DNA of 64,000 nt from positions 55,467,087-55,531,086 of the forward strand of contig OZ022508.1 of assembly GCA_963989385.1 (NCBI GenBank), given 5' to 3'. The notes below the pieces were generated by a model that was not told the DNA's origin, searched no databases, and saw only the letters and a program-made list of their open reading frames with translations. Below are positions 42,354 to 54,244 of this stretch, piece by piece. The first letter of the stretch is position 1. Every line of letters begins with the position of its first letter. The DNA comes from Ctena decussata. Lineage: Eukaryota; Mollusca; Bivalvia; Lucinida; Lucinidae. The position numbers and the translations under genes were made by a program.

Positions 42354-42555
42354 CGGGGTGGTCGAGTGTTGCGATGGTGCTGTGTGTAACTTGTAGTGCC
42401 GGGACGTTCTACTGATTTGGAACGTTGTAGGACAAGGGCCTAGTGTGCTTGCAGTAGGTGCGGGTTGGTGTTGTTTGGACATCTTTCTCTCGTCTGTCAT
42501 TTCTCCTCTGACTGAAATACTGTCTCAAAGGGCCGTTAAACCCATAACAACCAAC
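42354..42555 (+). mobile_element. SINE-A copy (short internal deletion)
   Basis: Target duplication CAGGTTACATGCT (42341-42353 and 42556-42568). The head is GGGGTGGTCGAGTGTTGCGATGG and the tail GGGCCGTTAAACCCATAACAACCAAC. The GGGAGACGGCC block is missing, since TCATTTCTCCTCT passes straight into GACTGAAATACTG. This is an internal deletion relative to other copies. Confidence 0.93.
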
Positions 42556-42839
42556 CAGGTTACATGCTAAATGCACCTCTAAACTGATATCCGAAACCAA
42601 ATAGGATGAGAATCTGCCATTAGACTGCTGAAGCTACTTGACTGACAGAAGCTTTAAAGCAAAACTTTGACGTAAATATTAAACAGACGAACAAACGAAC
42701 GGATAGAAAGAAGAACACTATACACAATTTAACATAGTTTGTATGCCGGGAGTATAATGAAATAACCATTGCCTGAACCGATAAAATTGATAATGGACTA
42801 TTCCATATGTATGGCGGTAGAGTTCATTTTGTACAATTA

Positions 42840-43345
42840 AAATCTAAAAGAGTTCCCTCTAGAGCGGAGAACAAATTCGAAAGAAGAAACATGGGCCATA
42901 CTTCAGGGTTTCGGCTTTTAAAGCCTCGTCAGTGACCGTATTTCCTTAATTTTGATAAGGCAGTCGATTGAAAGACTGATAAGTATCTGAAAGAGGTCCA
43001 AATGAATAAAAAGCGATGGTCTTAAACATGAGCCTAAACCAATCAAAACTTTATGAATTCTCAAATATATCCTCTGACCTCAATGGACAAACATAAAATA
43101 TAATATGCACTATAGATGATGTACGGAAAGACGATTTACGGACGGCACACGGAACAACACCAGCTGCAGAGAAGTCAAATCAAAATCTAAAAGAGTCCCC
43201 TCTAGAATTTTCAGAATATATCCTCTTATCTCAAAGGACAAACATAAAATATAATCTGCATGGCTGTTTTTGGGGAGAAGTTTTACGGCACAACACCAGC
43301 TGCAGTGAAGTCAATTTAAAATCTAAGAGTTCCCTCTACAGCAGA
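42840..43345. repeat. Dispersed repeat (same family as 7440-7905)
   Basis: Blocks AAAGAGTTCCCTCTAGAGC and TCAGAATATATCCTCT(G/T)A and CACAACACCAGCTGCAG occur two to three times each. This indicates internal duplication of a non-coding unit of about 310-330 bp. The order matches the 7.4-kb copy. Confidence 0.7.
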
Positions 43346-43804
43346 GAACTCATGATAATGTAACTTCATTACCTCCTGGATAAGTACATAATTTAATTTG
43401 CATAATCACGAGACTTAACCCGTTATACCGAATGCCCTTATAGAAAGTATTAACCGTAGTCATCATCTTTTTTATACGCAACAAAACATTCTCTAGTTTC
43501 GGTGTCTTTTTCTTTTGCTTGCAAAATGCAAACAACAACGTTTCTCTTCTGATCCCTGGTCATCTGAAATTAAGGTTTATTATCAAAAAGAATAATTTTC
43601 ATGAAATACATTGAAAAGTCTTCCAGCTGCTGCTGGAAACACATTTGTACGATTCAAATAATGTATTAGTCTGGTTGCCAAATGAAGATTTTGGGTGCAA
43701 CCCCAAAAAATTTCCGCACAAAATGTTTTTGCACAAATGTGTTCACCAACATGTCCGTACACTGAAACTGAATGATGCCACCTTGCACCTTGGCATCATT
43801 GGGG

Positions 43805-44150
43805 AAATGAAAATATTCAAGATGGCCGCCAAGGGATAAAATCCTAAATATCTTCTAAAGTATGTGGGTTAGAAACATACTTTTGGTGGCTACATATAGG
43901 TTTTCGAGGTCGATGAATCGATTAAGCATGTTAAAAATTATTTCAAACGAATCAGTTACAAAATGGCGGACAAGATGGCCGCCAAAACATAAAAATCTCC
44001 ATCTCTTCTTTAGTATACGGGCTAGAAACATGATTTTGGTGTCTGTCTATAGGTTTTCGGGGCCAAGGAATCCAATAAGCGTGTTAGAATTTACTTCAAG
44101 GCACTTAGTTACACAAATGGCGGACGATGCATCGATTACGGCACTGAATG
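43805..44150. repeat. ~180-bp tandem repeat, about two units
   Basis: AAGATGGCCGCCAA...TAGAAACATACTTTTGGTG...ATAGGTTTTCGAGG...AAATGGCGGAC is repeated with moderate divergence at a spacing of about 180 bp. A related GGTTTTAGAGAAG...ATGGCGG word pair occurs at 54390-54550. Confidence 0.6.
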
Positions 44151-44389
44151 TCGGAGAAATGCATTTTTGACAGCAGAACTCAGGTTTTAGAAATATATTA
44201 ACCCGGAATTTCGAAATTATCAGTTCTATGAATATAAAAATCCGAAGTCATAAAGACCACATTTTGCATCTGATAGTGTTACTACCAAGGAGATCACGAT
44301 GATCCATAAGAACCCAGTCCCGGTAGGGATGAACAGCCCCGTCTAGAAAATTTCAGTCGCAACAGAAAGACATTGACATCTCGATCATT

Positions 44390-45060
44390 CATTATTATTT
44401 TGAGAATGTCGTTTCTAATGGCTTCTTTGCTCATAATTTCATGCTTGTACCTTTTGGCGAAGTAAAATGATACAAAAAATTAAGAACTAATACAACTAGA
44501 CCCAACATGACAAAAGTTTGCGAAAGACAAGCATGGTAAATCGAGTGAACAGCCCTTTCTTAGACATTCAGCCCCAATTGAAAACAACAGTAACTTTTAT
44601 TTTACCTATTTCATACTTTGAATAGGACAAAACAGAAAACAAACTAGGCAGCTATTAGATAATCATGTTAGAAAACGACAGACAAGCGGATATAAGAAAA
44701 CGTAACATTGAGGAACCGCAACAGAAGTATCGCCTTGGAACGGTTAGTAATACGTTACTGGGAAGAAGTTAACCAGTTTTGCTTAGTCCAAGCCTTCGCA
44801 TTCTGCTTCTGCAGTGGTTCAAAACATTTAGTCAACATTTGGTCTGCATAAAGGTTACCCCAACCCATCAATGAAACATCACAGACAGCAAATAAATCAC
44901 GGATAAAACCTGTGATGAATTAAAGATGAGGATTCGACAGAAACAACGTATTTGCGACACCTGGAGAAGATCCCTCAAATATCAAACAACAATCCTGAAG
45001 CAAAAGAAACCACCAGTTGAACCCTTGAATGGCCAAGCAGTGGGGCAAAATTTTGATCGT
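44390..45060. repeat. Dispersed repeat family R, copy
   Basis: GAACCGCAACAGAAGTATCGCCTTGGAACGGT, CCCATCAATGAAACATCAC and ACAACGTATTTGCGACACC parallel 23690-24000 and 26967-27100. Confidence 0.65.
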
Positions 45061-45399
45061 GACACAAAGGGTTTATTACTTTGATTGCTACCTTGATTTT
45101 AAGTTTTGTAAGAAAAAATCCCCCCCCCCCCCTCCCTAACTTTACTACTTTATCTGTATATTAGCCTTTAAGCAGGGGTAAATAACCCAGAAGGATAAAA
45201 TTCCAATCGTAACAGTAAAAAAGCCTGTTTACTTTCATCTTTTGTCAGAAATTTAATAAAAATCCTTTCAGCTCTCAGTGTTACACTCAGAGCAAATGAG
45301 CTGGAAGCAGGTATAAACAAACCCTTGGCGACAAAAGTTCATTTACTGCACGAATATGGCGCAAAAAATTAACAAGACCATTTTTGTAAGCTATAAACC

Positions 45400-47466
45400 T
45401 TTGGTTACACGGGTACAAGATAACACACGTGCCAATCAATAGACTATTCAGTAGACTAGTTCCTAATATAGTATATCTAAAACCAATACATAACTGTTAC
45501 ATATAAACAAATTGGCAAACGCCATATTTGATGCCTAATTCTCAGAAAACATACCTCGAAATATGTGATTACAACGCGTACAAAGTGCAAAGTAGAAGAG
45601 GGCATGTTTTGAAAAGGCTATATACATATTATACAGATAATCTACATAGGGGTACAAAGTGGCACACATCTTACTTGATGTGTTTTGCTAATATTTATTC
45701 ATGAGCATCTCAGAAAACCTGGGTACACTGCGCACATTGCTTACAAGTGAAAATAGAAAAGGCCACCTTTTGTAAAGTCTATGTTCATTGTCTACAGGTC
45801 GGCACAATCACATACTTGATGATTATAGATAATATTCTCTTCAAATACCTCGAAATATGTGCTTACACTGCGTACAATGCGTACAAAGTGAAAATAGAAG
45901 AGGGCATGTTTTGAAAAGGCTGTATACATATTATACAGCCTATCTACATAAGGGTAAAAGTGGCCCACATCTGTGATAATGTCTTCTGCTAATATTTTAT
46001 ATTGTGCATCTCAGAAAACCTGGGTACACTGCGTACATTGCTTACAAGTGAAAATAGAAAAGGCCATCTTTTGTAAAGTCTATGTACATGTCTCCAAGCT
46101 ATCTACATAAAAGTTACAGGTTGGCACAATCACATACTTGATGATTATAGATAATATTCTTATCCAATACCACTAAATATCTGCATACACTGCGTACAAA
46201 GCGAAAATTAAAGAGGGCATGTTTTGAAAAGGCTATAAACATATTATACAGCCTATCTACATAAGGGTCTAAAGTGGCACACACCTTACTTGATGTCTTC
46301 TGCTTATATTTTATATTGTGCATCTTAGAAAACCTGGGTAAACTGCGTACATTGCTTACAAGTGAAAATAGAAATGGCCACCTTTTGTAAAGTCTATGTG
46401 CATTGTCTACAAGTTATCTGCATAAAGGTTACAGGTCGGCACAATCACATACTTGGCGATTATAGATAATATTCTTATCCAATACCTCGAAATATATGCT
46501 TACACTGCGTACAAAGTGAAAATATAAGAGGGCATGTTTTGAAAAGGCTATATACATTTTATACAGCCTATCTACATAAGGGTACAAAGTGGCACACGCC
46601 TTACTTGATGTCTTCTGCTAATATTTTATATTGTGCATCTCACAAAACCTGGGTACACAGCGTACGTTGCTTACAAGTGAAAATATAAAAGGCCACCCTT
46701 TTTAATGTCTATGTACATTGTCTACAAGTTATCTACATAAAGGTTACAGGTCGGCACAATCACATACTTGATGATTATAGATAATATTCTTATCCAATAC
46801 CTCGAAATATATGCTTACACTGCGTACAAAGTGAAAATATAAGAGGGCATGTTTTGAAAAGGCTATATACATTTTATACAGCCTATCTACATAAGGGTAC
46901 AAAGTGGCACACGCCTTACTAGATGTCTTCTGCTAATATTTTATATTGTGGATCTCACAAAACCTGGGTACACTGCGTACATTGCTTACAAGTGAAAAAA
47001 AAGCCACCTTTTTTAATGTCTATGTACATTGTCTACAACCTATATACATAAAGGTTACAGGTCGGCACAATCACATACTTGATGAATATAGATAATATTC
47101 TTATCCAATACCTCTAAATATCTGCATACACTGCGTACAAAGCGAAAATTAAAGAGGGCATGTTTTGAAAAGGCTATATATTATACAGCCTATCTACATA
47201 AGGGTACTAAAAGGCACACACCTTACTTGATGTCTTCAGCTAATATTTTATATTGTGCATCTCACAAAACCTGGGTACACTGCGTACATTGCTTACAAGT
47301 GAAAATAGAAAAGGCCACCTTTTGGAAAGGCATTGTCTAAAAGTGAAAAGATAATAGGGCATGTTTTGAAAAGGCTATATACATTTTATACAGCCTATCT
47401 ACATAAGGGTATAAAGTGGCACACGCCTGTGTTGATGTCTTCTGCTAATATTTCATATTGTGCATT
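45400..47466. repeat. 315-bp higher-order satellite (two ~157-bp monomers)
   Basis: Landmark GC(T/A)TACACTGCGTAC falls at about 45868, 46183, 46498, 46813 and 47118. Spacing is 315 bp three times, then 305 bp. Each unit holds two related halves: GAAAATAGAAGAGGGCATGTTTTG...CTATCTACATAAGGGTAC, and GAAAATAGAAAAGGCCACCTTTTG...TTATCTACATAAAGGTTAC. About six dimers are present and the last is truncated. There is no coding content. Confidence 0.92.
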
Positions 47467-47861
47467 GTGAGTTAATAAAGCGCTCTGATTTGTTTTAATA
47501 TTGATAAATTCCCATACCAGACTTCGTATGTCGCTGTTAAGGCGCCAATCCGTGGACCCCTAGCTGGACTACCCAAGCGAGCAGTCTGATCGGACTCTGC
47601 AGTGTTGGCTAACTGGCTGAGTCTTGATCTTGATTTTTTTATTGTGGTGACTTTGCATCGGCTGACGCTTATAGGTGAGCAGGCAGTGCACATCCTCGTC
47701 ATGCTGCTCCTCTCCTGGAGCAGTATGATCGGGGTCTCCAGTATTTGTCGACTGACTGCTCAATGCACTTGTACTAAATTTATGTGTTGTCTTTGTCCAA
47801 AATAGGTGGCAGGTTGCAATCTTTGATATTTTACTAATACTAGTATAATTATTATGGCAAT

Positions 47862-48106
47862 TATCTATAATCATCAAGTATGTGATTTGGGCGACCTGTA
47901 GATAGGTTGTAGACAATGTACATAGACTTTACAAAAGATGGCCTTTTCTATTTTCACTTGTAAGCAATTTACAAAAGATGGCCTTTTCTATTTTCACTTG
48001 TAAGCAATGTACGCAGTGTACCCAGGTTTTCGGAGATGCACAATATAAAATATTAGCAAAAAACATCAAGGAAGGCGAGTGCCACTTTGTACCCTTATGT
48101 AGATAT
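47862..48106 (-). repeat. Inverted partial copy of the 315-bp satellite
   Basis: The reverse complement of satellite unit sequence (TGTAGACAATGTACATAGACTTTAC, CTATTTTCACTTGTAAGCAATGTACGCAGTGTACCCAGG). It includes a 41-bp direct duplication of TTTACAAAAGATGGCC...GTAAGCAA. It sits about 400 bp beyond the array's end. Between them, near 47520-47620, is a P1-like fragment (GAGCAGTCTGATCGGACTCTGC). Confidence 0.88.
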
Positions 48107-48121
48107 GCTGTATTAAATGGC

Positions 48122-48238
48122 TTTTTTTATCTCTCGTCTATCTTTTCTCTCTTCTTGCTCCCTGTCTTTGGGAGACGACCCGATATAGACTGAAGTGCTG
48201 TCTCAAAAGGCCGTTAAACCCGAGACAACCAACCAACC
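48122..48238 (+). mobile_element. SINE-A, 5'-truncated
   Basis: Only the 3' half is present: TTTTTTATCTCTCGTCTATC, GGGAGACGACCCGATATAGACTGAAG, GGCCGTTAAACCCGAGACAACCAACC. 5' truncation is typical of LINE-driven insertion. Confidence 0.85.
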
Positions 48239-48594
48239 TACGTACCTCCGACCCACCCACACACAACTTTTAACTACTTAAAGTAGGGCTCACGAGTGTG
48301 TTAATAATATGGACTTACGATCTGACGACTTTGGGTAAATCTCTTGTAAGTCACTTTTCGATACATGTACTTTACAGACTCTCAAAAACGGACAGTATTG
48401 TAGAAGCTATGTTTGAGTTTCTCGCTCAAAATCGTGTTGAATATTCTGATTTTTTCAACAGTCAAAATCCTTGACACCCAGCATCAAATTTAAAGACCCA
48501 CTGGTGCAGTTTCAGTATGATTCCACTTTAAAATGGGGGGGGGGGGGGGGGGGGAGCGACGGTGCTGCGTATAAATGGGGGGTGCGATGGTGCT

Positions 48595-48820
48595 ACGTAT
48601 AAGTGTTTATACGCCCGTTTTGAAAAAAAGGACGTATTATGGCATTGCGCTAGTCCGTCCGTCCTTCAACATCCTTGTGCGCGCCATAACTAGATAACCA
48701 TTTGGGATATATTGATGAAACTTCAGTGCAATATGTATGAAGTCCTAATGTGTCGCGTACAACAATGGTTGCTCTGTCTTCGTTTTAGAATTACCTCCCT
48801 TTTATTTATTTTTAGCTCAC
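48595..48820 (+). repeat. Family H-related repeat unit
   Basis: The leader CGCCCGTTTTGAAAAAAAGGACGTATTATGG plus AGTCCGTCCGTCC is followed by one unit (ATAACTAGATAACC, TATATTGATGAAACTTC, AATGTGTCGCGTACAACAATGG). A similar unit recurs after the Helitron-like element at 50590-50990. An 18-G tract lies at 48536-48553. Confidence 0.6.
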
Positions 48821-50592
48821 CTGAGCCGAAGGCTCACAGGTGAGCTTATAGTATAGGCAGGCATCCGTCCGTCAACATTTTCAAACGACATCTCCTCTGA
48901 AACTACAAGGCCCATTGTTACCAAATTTCATATATGGCATCTATAGGCAGGGGTAACCAATAGACTAAGTACTGTTTTTTATCCAAATCGCTTCAGAACT
49001 TTGGTTGCTATGGCAACTTAAAGTTTCCATTCACCTGTTTGGGGAAAATTGAAAATTTGCATTTATTGCTATGTCGCTGCAGATATTTTGACAAAACTTT
49101 TACAGAAATGTTTCTTGAGTAGTCCTCTATCAACCACATTTTGACAAAACTTTTACAGAAATGTTTCTTGAGTAGTCCTCTATCAACCACATGAAACTTA
49201 TGTAGATTGCACAATTTGGCTGGTTGCCATGGCAACCGAAATGTTAAAAATAGAAAATATTTTCAAAAATCATCTCCTTAGAAATTATGCAACCAATAAA
49301 GCTCAAACTTCACAGAAAGGATCTTAGAACTAGCTTCTATAAAATTATTGTATTTCTTGGCAATTGCTCTAGCAATTTGGTTGCTTTGGGAACTTTAAGT
49401 TACCATAGACTTAAAATGGCAAAATAGAAAATGTGCATTTATTGCTATGCCACTGCAGATATTTTGACAAAACTTTCATAGAAATATATCCTGAGTAGTC
49501 TTTAACCAGCCTTGTTGAATTTATGCAAATTGCGCTATTTGGCTGGTTGACATTGCAACCGAATAGTTAAAAATATAAAAAATATTGAAAAATCATCTCT
49601 GCAGAAACTGTGTGGCCAATAAAGCTCAAACTTTACAGAAAGAACCTTAGTACTAGCCCCTATAGAATTACTGTTTTTTCATGGCAATTACTCTAGCAGT
49701 TTGGTTGCTATGGCAACTAAGAGTTTACATTGACTTATAATGGGGAGAATGAATTTATGCTGTCTCACTGCATTTATTTAGTTTTTTTTTCTATGAAATG
49801 TTTCTTGAATAGTCCTCTATGTTTCATATTAATTTTCTCCAAACCGCTGAATTTGATTAGTTGCCATGGCAAAATATAGGGTAAATTTTCATAAAAAAAA
49901 AGAAAAAATGAAAAAATCATAATCATCTGCTCAGAAGCCATATGGGGGATGGAGCTGATATTGTGCAAACATGTTGATGACAGAAGCCTCTACATGAATT
50001 TTGTTTTTTCTTCCAACCCCATAAGAACTTTGGTTGTTATGGCAACTTATAGTTTCCATTGACTTAAAATGGGAAAAGTGAAGCCATGAGGAGGATGAAG
50101 CTGATACTTTGCATACATATTAATAACATTAGCCTCTACCTAAAGAATGTTTCATATTATCATTGCCCATGTGAACTGGTTGCTATGGCAACTTAAAGTT
50201 TCCATAGACTTACAATGGGGAAAGTGGACATTTGGTATTTATTTCTGTGTTACTGCAGATATTTTGACAAAAGCTTTACAGAAAAGTTTCTAGAGTAGTC
50301 CTCTATCAGCCATATGAATTTTGCCCAAAGGCGTGATTTTGATTGGTTGCCATTGCAACTGAAAGGCCAAAATATCAATTTTTTAAATTTTTTTCCAAAG
50401 ATCTTCTTCTCAGAAGCCATTAAGGGGGGATAAAGCTTATTTTTTGCATAAATGTTTGTGATATTATCCTCTACATAAATGTTGTGTTTTATTGCTGTTG
50501 TGCATGTTGTTTTGTTGCTGTGGCAACTTAGTTTTTCCAACATAACCTCAGTGCTCAGGTGAGCGATATAGGGCCATTGGCCCTCTGGTTTG
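48821..50592 (+). mobile_element. Helitron-like non-autonomous element with internal array
   Basis: Starts TAGCTCACCTGAGCCGAAGGCTCACAGGTGAGC (hairpin) and ends CTCAGGTGAGCGATATAGGGCCATTGGCCCTCTGG. The terminal hairpin GGGCCATTGGCCC is followed by CTGG and then T, fitting the Helitron 3' rule (hairpin, CTRR, T). The inside is an array of about ten ~165-bp monomers marked by GTTGC(C/T)ATGGCAAC and AGTAGTCCTCTAT. It has no Rep/helicase of its own. An autonomous relative could be represented by the broken helicase at 55016-56400, but that link is unproven. Confidence 0.72.
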
Positions 50593-51130
50593 TGTATACT
50601 TATCTTGTGCATACCATAACTTGGTAACCCTATGGAATATGGTGATTAAACTTTAAAGCAATGTGCATGATCACAAGACAATGTGTCGCATATAAGAATG
50701 GTTGCTCCCTTTTACTTAATGTTGAAGTTGATTCCCTATGATTAGTATTTTTAGATTCCCATTCACTCCATAGCTCCTTAACCCTTTGAAACATTTTAAT
50801 GAAACTTTGTAGGATTGTGTTTAATACTGGGGCAATATATCATGAGCAAGGACCACAACTCTGGCTTACTTGCTGAATTGTATGCCCTTGCATAAATTTC
50901 TTGTTTGCTCTAACTCCTTAACCGTTTGAAAGGTTTGAACGAAACTTAGTGGTGATGTGTTTTTATTGTCAATGGAAAGTATTAAGATAATTTATATCGT
51001 TTTATTTAATGGACTGTCACCAGACTAGCTCAAAGCCAGTAGCTTCATTTTCAAAAATGAATAAATAGATTAATAGATTGTTTTTGAAATGTATAAAATG
51101 AACACAATAAAGGGCTATTAAACCCGAAAA
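50593..51130. repeat. Family H-related diverged units
   Basis: ACCATAACTTGGTAACCC, GACAATGTGTCGCATATAAGAATGG and CTCCTTAACC(C/G)TTTGAAA words repeat twice, with AATGAAACTT between them. This is non-coding. Confidence 0.55.
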
Positions 51131-51189
51131 ACAACCAACTAACTTAAACCCCATTGCTCTATCAGTGAAGAAATAACCAACTAACTTAA

Positions 51190-51652
51190 ACCCCATTGCT
51201 CTATCAGTGAAGAAATATTTTATGGTGAGGTGTTCCTGCAAGCGTCTCACTACAGTTTCGTCATAGTAAACGACCGTGATTGACCAACTTTAATGAAAAA
51301 CAATGTCGTTTAGTTTCACATAAAAAGGTTTTGAAAATTGATTTGGGTCATTTTAGTTGGCAACTAATAGGATCTGCTTTCGATTTCGTAAACAGGAATA
51401 AAATGGTAAAAATACAAAGTACAGGCATGGAGACCCATTCACTATCCCGCATAGAGCTATTTTACATTACTAGACGGGAACCCAGCACAAGCACAACTGT
51501 ATTTCTGTGGAGGGATTGTCATTTTTCAAAAACCTGTTCACTCTTCTTTTTGGTAGGCGTAAGCCATCTCTGATCACCATTCTTGTAGGTTGAACCGTTT
51601 TTCGTAACGATTTGTGCTTAAACGTTTTAACACCGATAGGACTATGAAGACT
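51190..51652 (-). mobile_element. piggyBac-like MITE, copy C, with flanking partial duplications
   Basis: TTAA at 51186-51189 and 51653-51656. The left end is ACCCCATTGCTCTATCAG and the right end TAGGACTATGAAGACT in inverse. A 42-bp piece including the left end is duplicated upstream (another TTAA at 51144). A ~150-bp internal block (AGACGGGAACCCAGCACA...CGATTTGTGCTT) is repeated just beyond the right end (about 51672-51823). This suggests slippage or a second truncated copy. Confidence 0.82.
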
Positions 51653-52013
51653 TTAAAGATAGAACTGTTGTTACTAGACGGGAACCCAGCACAGCACAAC
51701 TGTATTTCTGTGGAGGGATTGTCATTTTTCAAAAACCTGTTCACTCTTCTTTTTGATAGGCGTACGCCATCTCTGATCACCATTCTTGTAGGTTGAACCG
51801 TTTTTCGTAACGATTTGTGCTTGAAAGATAAAACCTGTTTCATCGGGCTGGTTGAAGGGCATTTACTTGGTGGCTTCAAACTGCATCGAACCAAAATTTC
51901 TACAGTAATGTGTACTGGATTTTTTCACAGTTGTGGTCACTGCAGGGAACGAGATCGAAGGGAAAACATTCTTTCTCGCTTTTCTGTGATCACCAAAACC
52001 CTCCCCGAGGAGC

Positions 52014-52282
52014 CGGGCCGGGCGGCGCAATCGGTAGGGCACCTGACTCGTAGGTCAGAGGTCCTGGGTTCGAATCCCGGTCTGGCCACATACTTTCGTT
52101 TCTCCTTCCGCTGATTCAAGAAGGGCAGTTGTCAGTTACTGGCGGAAGTATGTGCACTTAGTACTGGTTAACCGCTTAGGAGGTCTAAGCCTGCCCAGGA
52201 ATAGTGTGGTTAGGTTAACTGACCGTCCCGACATGACCTTAGTTGTTTACCGTGGACGTTAAGCATCAAATCAACCAACCAA
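52014..52282 (+). mobile_element. SINE-T copy 2 (tRNA-derived)
   Basis: Bounded by the duplication CCTCCCCGAGGAGC (52000-52013 and 52283-52296). The head is tRNA-like with A box CGCAATCGGTAGGG and a canonical B box GGTTCGAATCC. The anticodon arm is CTGACTCGTAGGTCAG. The body matches 41964-42230 closely (ACTTTCGTTTCTCCTTCCGC, GTATGTGCACTTAGTACTGG). The tail is CGTGGACGTTAAGCATCAAATCAACCAACC. Confidence 0.94.
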
Positions 52283-52594
52283 CCTCCCCGAGGAGCTAGA
52301 TTTGTATCGCAGACTTTGGGTGAATATGGCTTTCTTTCTACAGCAGTGATTGATGAAAGTCATTTTGAAAAGTATGCTACAACGCAAAAAATACAAAAAG
52401 TTTATTCCTAAGGCACCTTTAAATGTTAAAAGATAACGAAATATAGTTTAAAATCGCTTTAAACCGGTTTATTCATTTTGATGATGTTTCGTTAGGAAAG
52501 TTGTTCGTTGTTCGCTAACAGTCTCGTTGCTAGCGTCTAGTTGAAAAGCAAACGTATGCAAATGAAATGGCGGAAATCGTGCCAATAACGAAAT

Positions 52595-52841
52595 TGGTTA
52601 GTTGGTTATTGGTTAACGGCTCTTTGAGACAGTATTTCAGTCTTTATCGAGCCGTCTCCCAGGGAGGAAGAAAGAAAAGAGTATGATAAGGGAGAGAAAA
52701 TGTCCAACCCCCCTTACCACCACCACTACCGACACCCTCGGCGCTAAATAAAAGCACAGTAGGCCGTTGCCCAACTAGAATTCCAAATTTGTAGGACGAC
52801 CCGGTTCTGGAAGTTATACCATCGCCCGACCACCACCTCAG
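52595..52841 (-). mobile_element. SINE-A copy (minus strand)
   Basis: Target duplication TAACGAAAT (52586-52594 and 52842-52850). The tail GGTTAGTTGGTTATTGGTTAACGGC lies at the left and the head at the right. It contains a short internal insertion (ACCACCACCACTACCGACACC). Confidence 0.92.
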
Positions 52842-52850
52842 TAACGAAAT

Positions 52851-53217
52851 AAAACTACTGTTGACTGCAAATGAAATGAATACTTATTATCTAGACAAGC
52901 AGCTACTGTGTATAAAAACTCTGTTACTGACAGTTAAGTATGACGAAATGTGAAATAGGTAAAAATCTTATATTGTGCAACTGTGGAGTTTTAAGTTTCG
53001 GTGTGTGTGTGAAGCCAGGAATCGAATGTCCTTCAGTCAGCAGAGATAAATTGCGTACTATCTTTTGTTGTTGGTCTTATTTTTGAAGCGATGGTTTTCA
53101 AGAGGCTCAGCGGAACGGATCCAGGGCTGAATCTCTACTATCGTTTGGATATACTCTACGGATTCAATTTTACATGAAAAGCAAAGATATCATCAACATT
53201 TTACAACTCCCCTTGTC
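52851..53217. other. Unassigned sequence
   Basis: No gene or matching repeat was identified. Confidence 0.4.
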
Positions 53218-53247
53218 CATATATATACTATATATATATATATATAT

Positions 53248-53308
<61 letters not shown>
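53218..53308. repeat. (AT)n microsatellite
   Basis: About 90 bp of TA repeats with one CATG interruption near 53251. Confidence 0.98.
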
Positions 53309-53311
<3 letters not shown>

Positions 53312-53773
53312 AAAAAAAAAAGTCCGATATCGCCAATAATACTGTTTTTAATTAATCTTCTTAATAAACTTCTACCGGTTTCACTGTATTACAAACAGAT
53401 TTTCAAGAAGACATGTTGAAAATAACCTAGCAATAAACGTACGTTCTATTATGTTATGTCATAGTTTTTTATTATAATTTCCGCAGCGGATTGCGCACCT
53501 CCAGTTGGAGTCTCCATGGATTGTCTGAATACCTTGTTGGTACATTTCCTACTAAAAGGGCCTGTTCAGTTTTGGTTTTAATTTATTTATGAAAAACTTT
53601 TCTTTTGCACGTCGTAATGTTTGGCTTTCAGTATACATCTTATAAAAGGGGAAAATGAAATATTTCGGTGTCAGTGTTTTTTGCACAGTTATCTCTATAT
53701 GTTCGCTTACTTTAAGTATTCTTGTTTTCGGGTCCCGAATTTGTTGGTTATGCACTGTTACTCGTTTTCTTAA

Positions 53774-54244
53774 AGTCTCCATAGTCCTATCAGTCAGAAA
53801 ACGTCTAAACTCAAATCGGTGTAAAAAGCGGTTCAACCTCCACGTTTGGTACTAAAATGAGGGTTGATATGCATATATTGAGACATGTAACTGGCAAAAA
53901 GTAGAGAAAACAAGTTTTTTGAAAAATAAGAAATCGCAGTCTCCTGTTCTGTTTTCCCATTTAGCAGTGTTATATGGACAAGGCGGGATAGTGACTGGGG
54001 CTCCACGCCTATACATTGTATTTTTACCATTTTACTATACTTAATGAGATCGAAAGTAAGTCATTTTAGTTGCCGACTAAAATGACCCAAATAAGTTTTC
54101 AACCCCTTTTTATGTGAAACTTAAGTATGTTTTATTTGTTTAAAGCTGGCTAATCACGGTCATTTGCAATGACGAAACTATTGTGAGACGCTTGCAGTGA
54201 TACCTCATGATAAAAATTTTCATGCTGATAGAGCAATGGGGCCT
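53774..54244 (+). mobile_element. piggyBac-like MITE, copy B
   Basis: TTAA at 53770-53773 and 54245-54248. Ends are AGTCTCCATAGTCCTAT and, inverted, AGGCCCCATTGCTCTATC. It shares with copy A GTCTAAAC(G/T)CAAATC, ACATTGTATTTTTACCATTTT, CGAAAGTA(A/G)GTCATTTT and GCTGGCTAATC(G/A)CGGTCATTT along its full length of 471 bp. Confidence 0.88.

Noticed and set aside
53174..53419. Frame encoding a Tyr-Ile run
   Set aside because: A by-product of the (AT)n microsatellite.
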